A stretch of 64,000 bases of DNA from Chryseobacterium sp. Leaf394 (lineage in GTDB: Bacteria; Bacteroidota; Bacteroidia; Flavobacteriales; Weeksellaceae): positions 133,593 through 197,592 of the forward strand of contig NZ_LMQH01000014.1 of the NCBI RefSeq assembly GCF_001424105.1, given 5' to 3'. The translations under genes and the position numbers were made by a program. Shown here piece after piece: positions 25,721-34,159 of the stretch (its first letter is position 1; each line of letters begins with the position of its first letter). The notes under the pieces are model-generated. The model did not search any database. It had not been told where the DNA came from and worked only from the letters and a program-made list of their open reading frames with translations.

Positions 25721-26707
25721 TTAGATTGCTAAAATTTCTGAGATCAGCAGAAGATCTTTGTTGATTTCGTTGTGCTTTTTGATGGCTTCTTCGATCGGTG
25801 TATAAACGATGTCATTAGAACGCATTCCTGCCATTACGTTGGTTTGGCCTTCCATTAAACCTACTACCGCACCGAAACCGAGTCTGCTTGCCAAAACCCT
25901 GTCTGCACAGCTTGGCGAGCCACCTCTTTGGATGTGTCCCAAAATCGCAACACGGATGTCATATTCCGGGAATTCTTTTTTTGTTTTCTCAGAAAGTTCA
26001 TAAATGTTTGCCAGCTCTTCGCCTTCTGCCACCACCACGATACTTGAAGATTTCCCTGTTTTCTCCGCTTTTCTGAAATTTGCAAACAGATCTTCGATAC
26101 TGTCTTTTTTCTCAGGAATTAAGATGTCCAGAGCTCCGGTTGCCAAACCACTGTTTAATGCAATAAATCCAGCATCACGGCCCATTACTTCCACAAAGAA
26201 AACCCTGTTGTGGGAAGTTGCCGTATCACGGATTTTATCAATCGCATCCATTGCAGTATTCAAAGCTGTATCGTAACCAATCGTGTTGTCTGTGCCAAAG
26301 ATGTCGTTGTCGATTGTTCCCGGTACGCCGATGGTTCTGATTCCGAATTCTTCGTTGAAAATTTTTGCTCCTGTGAAAGTTCCGTCTCCGCCGATGCATA
26401 CCAAAGCTTCAATTCCGTGTTTTACGCAATTGTCATAGGCTTTCTGTCGACCTTCTTTGGTCATAAACTCTTTGGAACGGGCAGATTTTAAAATAGTTCC
26501 ACCCTGGTTGATTATATTTTTTACGGAACGGGGACCCATTTTCAGGAAATCATCGTGGATAAGACCATTGTAGCCTTCTCTCACTCCGTAACATTCGATG
26601 TTATAATAATTTGCAGTTCTTACAACCGCTCTTAATGCTGCGTTCATCCCCGGAGAATCTCCTCCTGAGGTTAAAACTGCAATTTTTTTTACAGCACTTT
26701 CTTTCAT
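25721..26707 (-). CDS. pfkA: 6-Phosphofructokinase
   Basis: 328-residue ATP-type phosphofructokinase. Nucleotide motif LTSGGDSPGMNAALRA at 12-27, GGDGT at 106-110 (the glycine typical of ATP- rather than pyrophosphate-dependent enzymes) and PGTIDND at 129-135 with the catalytic Asp. It phosphorylates fructose 6-phosphate, the committed step of glycolysis, and is co-transcribed with gap. A -7 box at 26728-26735 lies 21 bases before the start. Confidence 0.95.
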   Translation of the reverse strand: MKESAVKKIAVLTSGGDSPGMNAALRAVVRTANYYNIECYGVREGYNGLIHDDFLKMGPRSVKNIINQGGTILKSARSKEFMTKEGRQKAYDNCVKHGIEALVCIGGDGTFTGAKIFNEEFGIRTIGVPGTIDNDIFGTDNTIGYDTALNTAMDAIDKIRDTATSHNRVFFVEVMGRDAGFIALNSGLATGALDILIPEKKDSIEDLFANFRKAEKTGKSSSIVVVAEGEELANIYELSEKTKKEFPEYDIRVAILGHIQRGGSPSCADRVLASRLGFGAVVGLMEGQTNVMAGMRSNDIVYTPIEEAIKKHNEINKDLLLISEILAI

Positions 26708-26999
26708 TTAATAAAAAATTTCGAAAACAAATTTACAAAAACAAGTTCAGATAACGGCAGTATCTTCACAATACTTTTCATCCTTTAGTATCCTGCTTTT
26801 TTTGAAGAACCAAGTTTAAAGTAAAAAGAGCCAGGTGCAGGGTACAAGTACAAAAAGAATATGGTAAAGGTTTAATTTACTGACAAGGTTGTGCAAATTT
26901 GATTTCTTCGTAGCTGAACAATTTATTTTAGTATTTTAATAAAAGATCTGCAAAAACCTGCGGTATAATCCACTCTGTAAAATAAATCTGCGGGAAAAA
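26708..26999. other. Spacer, no gene seen
   Basis: 292 bases between pfkA and the DUF4130 gene. Apart from the pfkA promoter box nothing is recognisable. Confidence 0.5.
26728..26735 (-). promoter_or_regulatory. -7 box of pfkA-gap
   Basis: Minus-strand TAAATTTG matches TAnnTTTG, just upstream of the pfkA start. Confidence 0.45.
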
Positions 27000-27758
27000 T
27001 CACCACTTTTCTGTCAAATATTTCCAGTACCTCCTCGGAACGTGCTGAAGATGCAGTTTTAAATTTTTCCTTTCCACAATATTGGTTTTGAAAAAATAAC
27101 GTTGCCAAAGCTTTTGATATTGGTTTTCTTCATCATGAAACTTCTCCTGATACTTTTTTAAATCGATTTTCTCATCGGGATAAAAGAAATCGCAGGTTTC
27201 AAGATCGTATAGAAGTCCGTAGTTTCTCCGCAAATCGTAGATCATCCATTTCTGGTCCTGATAACGGTCTTTGAAATGTTTTCTGATCAAAGGAAGCACA
27301 TTAAAATCCGGATCAATTTTGGCAAAAAAAACTTCATCCTGCATTTTTTCAAATCGAACGAAGGCGGTCATCCGATGACGTTCACGACTCACAGATTTAC
27401 AGATTTTGGCGATCCTTAAAATATCAGGGTCTGCATAATTCTGCAGAATATTTTCTTTCGGATATTGAATAGACTGTTTTACTACGGAAAGAATGATTTG
27501 CTCTAAATCCGGTTCTTCCGACAAAAAAACTTTCACCAATTCATGAATACCCGATTTTCCTATATTTGCTTCCAGTTTATTTAAAACTCTTTCTGATTTT
27601 GCTTCCTGAGTGATCACTTCATGAATTTCGGCAAAAATATTCTCCTGATGAAATCTTTCTCTGCTCACAATTTCCACTTCTTTATACTTATATTCAAAAA
27701 TCTCGAATATCGCAGTGAAAAGTCCGTCGAAACTGCCGTCGTAGAGTAAGGTGGTCAT
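27000..27758 (-). CDS. TIGR03915-type DNA-metabolism protein (DUF4130)
   Basis: 252-residue protein of the family that pairs with a radical-SAM protein (TIGR03916) in many bacteria. It starts with TLLYDGSFDGLFTAIFEIFE, followed by a helical core with LRIAKICKSVSRERHRMTAF. The C-terminal part ends with HLQHVPRRYWKYLTEKW, the usual DUF4130 end. Its proposed role is DNA repair or modification, which is not experimentally settled. The partner gene at 28595-29854 is on the same strand but separated by a HigBA toxin-antitoxin module. Confidence 0.8.
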   Translation of the reverse strand: MTTLLYDGSFDGLFTAIFEIFEYKYKEVEIVSRERFHQENIFAEIHEVITQEAKSERVLNKLEANIGKSGIHELVKVFLSEEPDLEQIILSVVKQSIQYPKENILQNYADPDILRIAKICKSVSRERHRMTAFVRFEKMQDEVFFAKIDPDFNVLPLIRKHFKDRYQDQKWMIYDLRRNYGLLYDLETCDFFYPDEKIDLKKYQEKFHDEENQYQKLWQRYFFKTNIVERKNLKLHLQHVPRRYWKYLTEKW

Positions 27759-27866
27759 TTTTTTAATTTGAAAATTTGGAAATGAGATAATTTGAAAATT
27801 ATTTTAAAACAATATATAATTCATTTTTATTTGAATTTCCGATTCTTCAAAGAATACTGTAAAATC

Positions 27867-28178
27867 TCAGGCGACCTTTTCGTCATTATTTTTTCTTATT
27901 TTTTGAATTCTATTTACTTCATTTGATTTTTCAGACATTTCGTTTTCAATGTCATAATCGTCCTGAAGTCCTAACCAGAACTTTGCAGAATTTCCGAAAT
28001 ACGCACTTAATCTCACCGCGGTATCAGCAGAAATTCTTCGGTTGCCTTTCACTATTTCGGATATCCTAGTCTGGGGAATTTCTAAATCTTTTGATAATCT
28101 GTATTGTGATATCTCAAGAGGAATTAGAAACTCTTCCAATAAAATTTCTCCAGGTGTTATATTTTTTAATTTTTCCAT
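27867..28178 (-). CDS. higA: HigA-type antitoxin
   Basis: 103-residue antitoxin of the HigA/XRE family. A helix-turn-helix lies at about 22-65 (ISQYRLSKDLEIPQTRISEI, GNRRISADTAVRLSAYFGNS, then AKFWLGLQDDYDIE), the usual HigA core, and a Lys-rich tail follows. It neutralises HigB and represses its own promoter. It follows higB by 12 bases in the higB-higA order typical of this class. Confidence 0.88.
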   Translation of the reverse strand: MEKLKNITPGEILLEEFLIPLEISQYRLSKDLEIPQTRISEIVKGNRRISADTAVRLSAYFGNSAKFWLGLQDDYDIENEMSEKSNEVNRIQKIRKNNDEKVA

Positions 28179-28190
28179 TTTCTTTACGTT

Positions 28191-28472
28191 CTAATGATAG
28201 TCAATAATTTCAACGTTAAACGCATTTCCGCTTTCCCACTTAAAAATAATCCTCCATTGATTGTTAATTCTAATACTGTAGAATTCTTTTAAGTCTCCTT
28301 TTAACTTTTCAAGACGGTTGGCAGGTGGGATTCTTAAATCATTAATATCAATCGAGTTGTTAATCATTCTGAGTTTTCTTTTTGCTACTTCCTGAATTTC
28401 CCGTGGAAGTTTTTTGGAAACAACTCCTGTCCAAACCTTTTCGGTTTCTTTATTTCCAAAATTAATGATCAT
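28191..28472 (-). CDS. higB: HigB-type toxin (RelE superfamily)
   Basis: 93-residue RelE-fold protein with the family pattern ARLRMINNSIDINDLRIPPA-like (here KRKLRMINNSIDINDLRIPP), RLEKLKGDLKEFYSIRI and NNQWRIIFKWE, ending in VEIIDYH. HigB toxins cut mRNA on the ribosome. The C-terminal Tyr and His match the common active-site tail. It forms an operon with higA. Both lie between the two genes of a normally adjacent pair. Confidence 0.88.
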   Translation of the reverse strand: MIINFGNKETEKVWTGVVSKKLPREIQEVAKRKLRMINNSIDINDLRIPPANRLEKLKGDLKEFYSIRINNQWRIIFKWESGNAFNVEIIDYH

Positions 28473-28594
28473 ACCTTTTGCGTTACTAACGTCAAAGATA
28501 AGTAAAATTTTTTATTTTGGATTTTCTATAGGTTGAAACTTTTGTTGATACTATATATGGAATTCGTAAAAATTCGTGTAATTTGTGATTACAT

Positions 28595-29854
28595 TTAGAA
28601 AAGCGTCAACTGCTGCGAAAACTGATCCTGAAATTTTGAAGTACTTCCGCTCACCAAAAGTTTTTTCAAATTTAAATCGGTCAAATGTCTCAGAAAAACA
28701 TTTCCTGCATTAAAATCAATAAAATATTTCGCACGGTTTACCGCGGCACCTAATTTCTGCAAATTTTCAATCGTCAACACCTGAAAACGTCTTGCTGAAA
28801 CAATTTTCTTTGCCGTTTTCACCCCAATTCCCGGAATTCTGAGAATCATTTGATAATCTGCCGTTTGAAGATTCACGGGAAACCGATCAAGATGTCTCAA
28901 TGCCCAACTCAGTTTAGGATCAACTTCCAAATCCAGAAACGGCATGTGTGGATCTAAAATTTCATCAGCTTTAAAACCATAAAAACGCATCAGCCAATCC
29001 GACTGATACAGACGGTTTTCCCGAAGCATCGGAACTGCCGTCGTCAATGCCGGCAATCTGTTGTCCTCCAAAACAGGAACATATCCTGAATAATAAACTC
29101 TTTTTAAACTGTAATTTTTGTAGAAATGATCAGCAACTTTTATGATCTGCAAATCGTTTTCATTGGTTGCCCCAACAATCATCTGCGTCGACTGACCTGC
29201 CGGAGCGAACTTCGGAACTTTTCTGAAAATTTTCTTCTCTTCTTTATATTGCGTGATTCCTCCCTGGATATACTTCATAGGATTGAGCATATCCTGTCGG
29301 TTTTTCTCCGGAGCTAACAATTTCAACCCGCTTTCGGTGGGGATTTCAATATTGATTGACAGTCTGTCTGCATACAAAGCTGCTTCCTGCATCAAAATAT
29401 CACTCGCGCCCGGAATTGATTTTAAGTGAATGTATCCGTTAAAATTTTCCTCAAGCCTAAGTTTTTTTGCTACCCGAACTAAACGCTCCATCGTGGTATC
29501 AGCATTTTTGAAAATTCCAGAACTTAAAAACAAACCTTCAATATAATTTCTGCGGTAAAAATTAATGGTTAAATCAACTACTTCTTCTACCGTGAAAGCT
29601 GCTCTTTTAATATCATTCGAACTTCGCGAAACGCAATAGGCACAATCGTAAATGCAGTGGTTGGTTAAGAGCACTTTCAAAAGAGAAACACACCGCCCGT
29701 CTTCGGTATAGGTATGACAGATTCCGCTTGCTGAACTGTCGCCCAAAGCACCTTTTTTATTTTTTCTGGAACCACCACTGGACGAACATGATACGTCATA
29801 TTTCGCAGCATCGGCAAGGATTTCAAGTTTTTCTTTAAGGCGGTCAAAATTCAT
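28595..29854 (-). CDS. Radical-SAM DNA repair/modification-type protein (TIGR03916)
   Basis: 419-residue radical-SAM protein. The iron-sulfur cluster motif CIYDCAYC is at 67-74, and the N-terminal CSSSGGSRK and GHTY-like segment precede it. The C-terminal third carries a helix-hairpin-helix (ILRIPGIGVKTAKKIVSARR) of the type that binds DNA. It forms, with the DUF4130 protein, a conserved pair of proposed DNA repair or modification function. The chemistry is unknown. Confidence 0.85.
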   Translation of the reverse strand: MNFDRLKEKLEILADAAKYDVSCSSSGGSRKNKKGALGDSSASGICHTYTEDGRCVSLLKVLLTNHCIYDCAYCVSRSSNDIKRAAFTVEEVVDLTINFYRRNYIEGLFLSSGIFKNADTTMERLVRVAKKLRLEENFNGYIHLKSIPGASDILMQEAALYADRLSINIEIPTESGLKLLAPEKNRQDMLNPMKYIQGGITQYKEEKKIFRKVPKFAPAGQSTQMIVGATNENDLQIIKVADHFYKNYSLKRVYYSGYVPVLEDNRLPALTTAVPMLRENRLYQSDWLMRFYGFKADEILDPHMPFLDLEVDPKLSWALRHLDRFPVNLQTADYQMILRIPGIGVKTAKKIVSARRFQVLTIENLQKLGAAVNRAKYFIDFNAGNVFLRHLTDLNLKKLLVSGSTSKFQDQFSQQLTLF

Positions 29855-30050
29855 TTAGTTTTACTTTAAAATCAGATTAAAAATTGCAGTTCCATGTACA
29901 AAACTAAGTCCGAAATTGAGAAATGTCACTCTTTTTTAAAGCAACTTATCCACATTTTAGACTAACAAATTTACTATATTTACGGTCATTAATTTATGCG
30001 TGAAATCGTAAACGAACGATTACCCTTTCTAATAATTGAAAATTTACATT

Positions 30051-31382
30051 ATGAATCATAAACCCGTTGAAGGTTTTTCTAAACTGACAAAGCAAGGGAA
30101 AATCGATTGGCTTGTCAGCGAATATCTTGAAGGAAATACCGATTATCAAAATATACTCAATCAATACTGGAACGGAAATGCGGATCTTCAGAAACTTCAT
30201 GACGAGTTTTCTGAAAACACGATTTCCAATTTCTACATGCCTTACGGAATTGCCCCGAATTTCCTGATCGACGGAAAATTATTTGCCCTTCCAATGGCAG
30301 TTGAAGAGAGTTCAGTTGTTGCAGCAGCTTCTAAGGCAGCAAAGTTCTGGATTGATAAAGGTGGTTTTAAAACTACTATTATCAATACCGAAAAATTAGG
30401 TCACACTCATTTCATCATCGATGTGGAATCTCATAAGCTTCAGCATTTTTTTAATTTTAATTTAAAGAAAAAACTTTTTGAGGCTACCGAAGACATCACG
30501 GCAAACATGCGAAACCGTGGCGGCGGAATTTTAGAAATAAAACTGATTGATAAAACCGCTGAAATGCCGAATTATTATCAGTTGAAAGCAAGTTTTGATA
30601 CAGTAGATTCTATGGGTGCGAATTTTATCAATTCGTGTCTGGAACAGTTTGGCAAAACTTTAAAACAGGAAATCGCAGTGAGCGAAGATTTTTATCAGGA
30701 AGAAAAAAACTCTCTACAGGTGGTGATGAATATTCTTTCCAATTTCACGCCCGATTGTATCGTGAGAGCGGAAGTTTCCTGCAAAATTGAAGATTTAAAA
30801 GACGACAGTGGAATTTCTAACGAAGAATTTGCCAGAAAATTTAAACAGGCAGTAACGATTGCTGAGATCGAACCTTTCCGTGCAACGACGCATAATAAAG
30901 GAATTATGAATGGGGTAGACGCTGTAGTGATTGCCACCGGAAATGATTTTAGAGCAACGGAAGCATGTGCTCATGCCTATGCTGCAAAAGACGGAAGATA
31001 TTCTTCACTCACACACTGCACAATCGATAATGGAATTTTCAGATTCTGGATTGATCTTCCGATTTCTGTGGGGGTTGTAGGAGGTTTAACGAATCTTCAT
31101 CCTCTGGTTAAATTCTCTTTAGCTTTACTTGGAAAACCGTCTGCTCAGGAACTGATGAGCATTCTGGCTGTTTCAGGTTTGGCTCAGAATTTTGGAGCGT
31201 TAAGGTCTTTGGTGACTACAGGAATTCAGAAAGGTCACATGAAAATGCACTTGTTTAATATTCTGAATCAATTTGGAGCAACGGAACAGGAAAAGCAGCA
31301 TTTTGTGACGTATTTCAAAGATAAAACGGTGAGTCATCACGAGGTGATTGCGGAACTGGAGAAATTGAGAGCCAATAACTAA
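30051..31382 (+). CDS. mvaA: Hydroxymethylglutaryl-CoA reductase, class II
   Basis: 443 residues from the ATG at 30051 (an in-frame TTG at 30036 is less likely). Class II HMG-CoA reductase features: EESSVVAAASKAAKFW with the catalytic Glu, VDSMGANFINSC, THNKGIMNGVDAVVIATGND with the catalytic Lys and Asp, and VGVVGGLTNLHP. In Bacteroidota this enzyme feeds the mevalonate route to isoprenoids. The next gene follows 3 bases after the stop and is probably co-transcribed. Confidence 0.93.
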   Translation: MNHKPVEGFSKLTKQGKIDWLVSEYLEGNTDYQNILNQYWNGNADLQKLHDEFSENTISNFYMPYGIAPNFLIDGKLFALPMAVEESSVVAAASKAAKFWIDKGGFKTTIINTEKLGHTHFIIDVESHKLQHFFNFNLKKKLFEATEDITANMRNRGGGILEIKLIDKTAEMPNYYQLKASFDTVDSMGANFINSCLEQFGKTLKQEIAVSEDFYQEEKNSLQVVMNILSNFTPDCIVRAEVSCKIEDLKDDSGISNEEFARKFKQAVTIAEIEPFRATTHNKGIMNGVDAVVIATGNDFRATEACAHAYAAKDGRYSSLTHCTIDNGIFRFWIDLPISVGVVGGLTNLHPLVKFSLALLGKPSAQELMSILAVSGLAQNFGALRSLVTTGIQKGHMKMHLFNILNQFGATEQEKQHFVTYFKDKTVSHHEVIAELEKLRANN

Positions 31383-31385
31383 AGT

Positions 31386-32048
31386 ATGAATTACAAAAAA
31401 TATCTGATTGCTTTTGCGGTTTTCAGTTCTGCAACAGCATTCGCTCAGAATACAAGATTTACTTTACGGGAAAAAGTTGGTAAAATTTACTCAGATGTAA
31501 AAAATGAATGTGGTAGCGACTTTGGGTTGCTGGATGCCAAATACAAAGAGATCGCTGCAAAATCACAGGACGGGAAACTTTCTAAAACTGAGGAGGAAGA
31601 ATATTCAAAGCAGTTTGATGCCTTGAAAAATTCTTATCTCGAATGTCAGGATGATAATAAACCGATAAGGATTGAAAAGTTAAAAGTTCTGCTGTCGCAG
31701 GTAGAGCAGGAAAATAAAAAGGAATACACGCCGCCAAAAAATACAATGCTGCCGGTTCCAGAGGTGTTTTCTCAGGATGTGCTTCGTAGGAAATTATCCG
31801 AAAGGTTGGCTGGTCATCCGCTTTTCGAAAGTTTAGAAACTACTTTAAGGCTCAGGCTGACATTTACTTTAGATACAGATGGTCAGACAAAAGAGGCTAA
31901 AATTACAGGAACAAATGATGAAGAAATAAAAATGTTTATTCTTCTGAATTTTTATTCGGTTTCAGATGTTTTTAAACCGAAAGAATCCGATGGGAAGGCA
32001 GTAAAAGAGACCTATACCATGCCGCTTGTTCTGATGGGACTCGAATAA
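31386..32048 (+). CDS. Secreted hypothetical protein
   Basis: 220 residues with a signal peptide (MNYKKYLIAFAVFSSATAFA, cleaved before QNTRF). The mature part is Lys/Glu-rich with a C-terminal domain like TonB-type or other periplasmic domains (LRLRLTFTLDTDGQTKEAKI), and ends MPLVLMGLE. I do not assign a family with confidence. It follows mvaA by 3 bases, so it is probably co-expressed with it, without a clear functional link. Confidence 0.65.
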   Translation: MNYKKYLIAFAVFSSATAFAQNTRFTLREKVGKIYSDVKNECGSDFGLLDAKYKEIAAKSQDGKLSKTEEEEYSKQFDALKNSYLECQDDNKPIRIEKLKVLLSQVEQENKKEYTPPKNTMLPVPEVFSQDVLRRKLSERLAGHPLFESLETTLRLRLTFTLDTDGQTKEAKITGTNDEEIKMFILLNFYSVSDVFKPKESDGKAVKETYTMPLVLMGLE

Positions 32049-32074
32049 GCAATAAAATTAATTTAAAATTAAAA

Positions 32075-32461
32075 ATGAAAACAATTACTCTCGTCTTTGG
32101 AGCTGCCTTCGGAATGTTATCCGTTATTTTAGGCGCTTTTGGAGCACACGCTTTAAAGAAAATTTTATCTGTAGAAAGACTTGAAAGTTTTGAAACAGGC
32201 GTAAGATATCAAATGTACGCCGCATTTTTTTTGCTGATTGCAGGTTATATTTTAAAATTTGACACCTCATCACAAAAATGGATTTCGATATTGATGATTG
32301 CCGGAACGATGCTGTTCTCTTTCAGTATTTACGGTCTGAGTTTACAAGATCATTTTGGTTTAAACCTAAAATTTTTAGGCCCGATTACTCCGCTTGGAGG
32401 ATTGTTTATGATTTTAGCTTGGTTGATGCTTATTTTTTATTTTGTGAAAAATAAGATTTAG
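32075..32461 (+). CDS. DUF423 family membrane protein
   Basis: 128-residue protein with four membrane segments. The start LVFGAAFGMLSVILGAFGAH and GPITPLGGLFMILAWLML are the conserved family pattern. Function is unknown; the family is widespread in bacteria. It lies 26 bases after the preceding secreted protein gene. Confidence 0.85.
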   Translation: MKTITLVFGAAFGMLSVILGAFGAHALKKILSVERLESFETGVRYQMYAAFFLLIAGYILKFDTSSQKWISILMIAGTMLFSFSIYGLSLQDHFGLNLKFLGPITPLGGLFMILAWLMLIFYFVKNKI

Positions 32462-32471
32462 TATTAAAGTT

Positions 32472-32542
32472 TTCGACAAGCTCAGACTGACCTGTAAATC
32501 GCTGGCATGCAGTAATAGCGATGTCATGCTGAGCCTGTCGAA
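32472..32542. repeat. Inverted repeat (TTCGACAAGCTCAG type)
   Basis: TTCGACAAGCTCAGACTGAC is matched, with few changes, by the reverse complement of GTCATGCTGAGCCTGTCGAA, giving a 20-bp imperfect hairpin with a 31-base loop. This word pair recurs in Bacteroidota genomes, as far as I recall. Confidence 0.6.
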
Positions 32543-32630
32543 GCATTCTTAAGTTTGGCGAAATGCCTTTTCGCTAAAAAACAAAACACACTCTCAACAA
32601 ATGATGATCGTAATTTTAAAATAAATTAAA

Positions 32631-33908
32631 ATGAAAATCAACAGAAGACGTCGACTGATACGAACTTTCAATCTTTTGGATCAACCCATCAGGTTCAATC
32701 CTTTCGTATTCAGCCGAACTTTTTTTATGTGGGCAATCACAGGCCTGGTTGGCGGAATTATCGCCGGATTATACTGGATTGTCTTGGAACATTTCACAGA
32801 TTTTTTACATCAGTTCCATGGATGGATGGTGATTCCAACGATGGCAATTGCCGGACTTCTGGCTGGTTTGGTCATTCACTTTATTGGCGATCCGGGAGAA
32901 ATTCACTTAATCGTCAACAACATCAGATTTAATAAAGGAAAACTGGAGCCTAAAAATAATCCTTCCATGATTTTGTCGTCGCTTTTCTGTGTGGCATCAG
33001 GCGGAAGTTTGGGTCCGGAAGCTCCTTTAGTACAAGTGACAGGTTCTACAGGAACCTATTTGGGAAAACTGTTCAGATTGAAAGGTGAAGAATTGCGTTC
33101 GTTGAGTATTGCCGGAATGGCTTCAGGTTTTACCGCACTTTTCGGTGCGCCACTGGGCGGAAGTCTGTTTTCTCTTGAAATTCTTCATCACAGGCACGCT
33201 GTAGAATATTACAAAGCGATTATTCCGGCTTTGGTGGCGAGCTGTTTCAGTTATCTGATGTTTGCTTTGATTATTCATTTGGGAATTGGAGCAACATGGG
33301 ATCTGAAAGCTTATCATTACACCGGAGTTTATGATTTCCTCTACGCTTCTCTATTTGGAATTGTAGGAACATTATTTGGCTGGATTTTTATTTTTGTGGT
33401 TAAATTTTTCAAGAAAGCTTTCGAATACAGAAAGTTTCCAATCTACATTAAAACGCTGACAGGTGGAATTTTATTAGGAATTATCGCGTTCTATTTTCCT
33501 CTAACAAGATATTTCGGGCATCATGAAGTGAATGAGCTCATCAATGGAAACTATAGTCTGAATTTTTTAATTATTATTTTAATTTTTAAAATTCTTGCGA
33601 TTGCCATTACTGTAACTTCAGGCTGGAGAGGCGGTTTTATCATTCCGCTATTTTTTGTGGGCACTACCTTAGGGTTGATTATTCATCATTTATTCCCAAC
33701 CGTTGACACGACTTTAGCGATTGTAAGCTGTATGGCTGCAATTAATGCGTGCGTGACGAGAACGCCGATGAGCACCACTATTATTTTGGGAACTCTCACC
33801 GGTTTTACCTATTTCGTCCCAATACTTTTTGCGAGTTTAACAGGATATTTTCTGGCTCCGAAAATTCCGTTTATCGGTTCGCAGTCTGAGAAATTAGCTG
33901 AAGAATAA
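32631..33908 (+). CDS. ClC-type chloride channel or transporter
   Basis: 425-residue ClC family protein with about ten membrane helices. The filter-region sequences are GDPGEIHLIVNN (in place of GSGIP), CVASGGSLGPEAPLVQVTG (in place of GREGP), and GWRGGFIIPLFFVGTTLGLI. The position equivalent to the gating glutamate of ClC-ec1 reads Leu in GSLGP, so coupled proton exchange is doubtful. It may be a channel or a relative with different ion specificity. The protein lacks a cytoplasmic CBS domain. A terminator follows at 33928. Confidence 0.8.
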   Translation: MKINRRRRLIRTFNLLDQPIRFNPFVFSRTFFMWAITGLVGGIIAGLYWIVLEHFTDFLHQFHGWMVIPTMAIAGLLAGLVIHFIGDPGEIHLIVNNIRFNKGKLEPKNNPSMILSSLFCVASGGSLGPEAPLVQVTGSTGTYLGKLFRLKGEELRSLSIAGMASGFTALFGAPLGGSLFSLEILHHRHAVEYYKAIIPALVASCFSYLMFALIIHLGIGATWDLKAYHYTGVYDFLYASLFGIVGTLFGWIFIFVVKFFKKAFEYRKFPIYIKTLTGGILLGIIAFYFPLTRYFGHHEVNELINGNYSLNFLIIILIFKILAIAITVTSGWRGGFIIPLFFVGTTLGLIIHHLFPTVDTTLAIVSCMAAINACVTRTPMSTTIILGTLTGFTYFVPILFASLTGYFLAPKIPFIGSQSEKLAEE

Positions 33909-33927
33909 AAAACATTCGACACAAAAA

Positions 33928-33952
33928 AAAGTTCAGGTTTTGCCTGAACTTT
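33928..33952. terminator. Bidirectional terminator
   Basis: AAAGTTCAGG / CCTGAACTTT stem with a TTTTG loop. The T-run is strong on the minus strand and weak on the plus strand. Shared by the ClC gene and the tolC-type gene. Confidence 0.6.
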
Positions 33953-34159
33953 CTTATTCTCCCGCAGATTTCGGAGATTATGTAGATTTTTTTTTATGAT
34001 CTGCTCAATTTGCAAAATCTGCGTGATATGGTAAGTTTACAATTAAAGTAAGATTGGTCAGGAAAAATCAATTAGAATTTTGAAGCAGACTTCTGAATGC
34101 TAACATAGCTTAACTCAACTTAAAAAAAATTGCTCAACTTAGTGTTTAATAAGCAAAGT

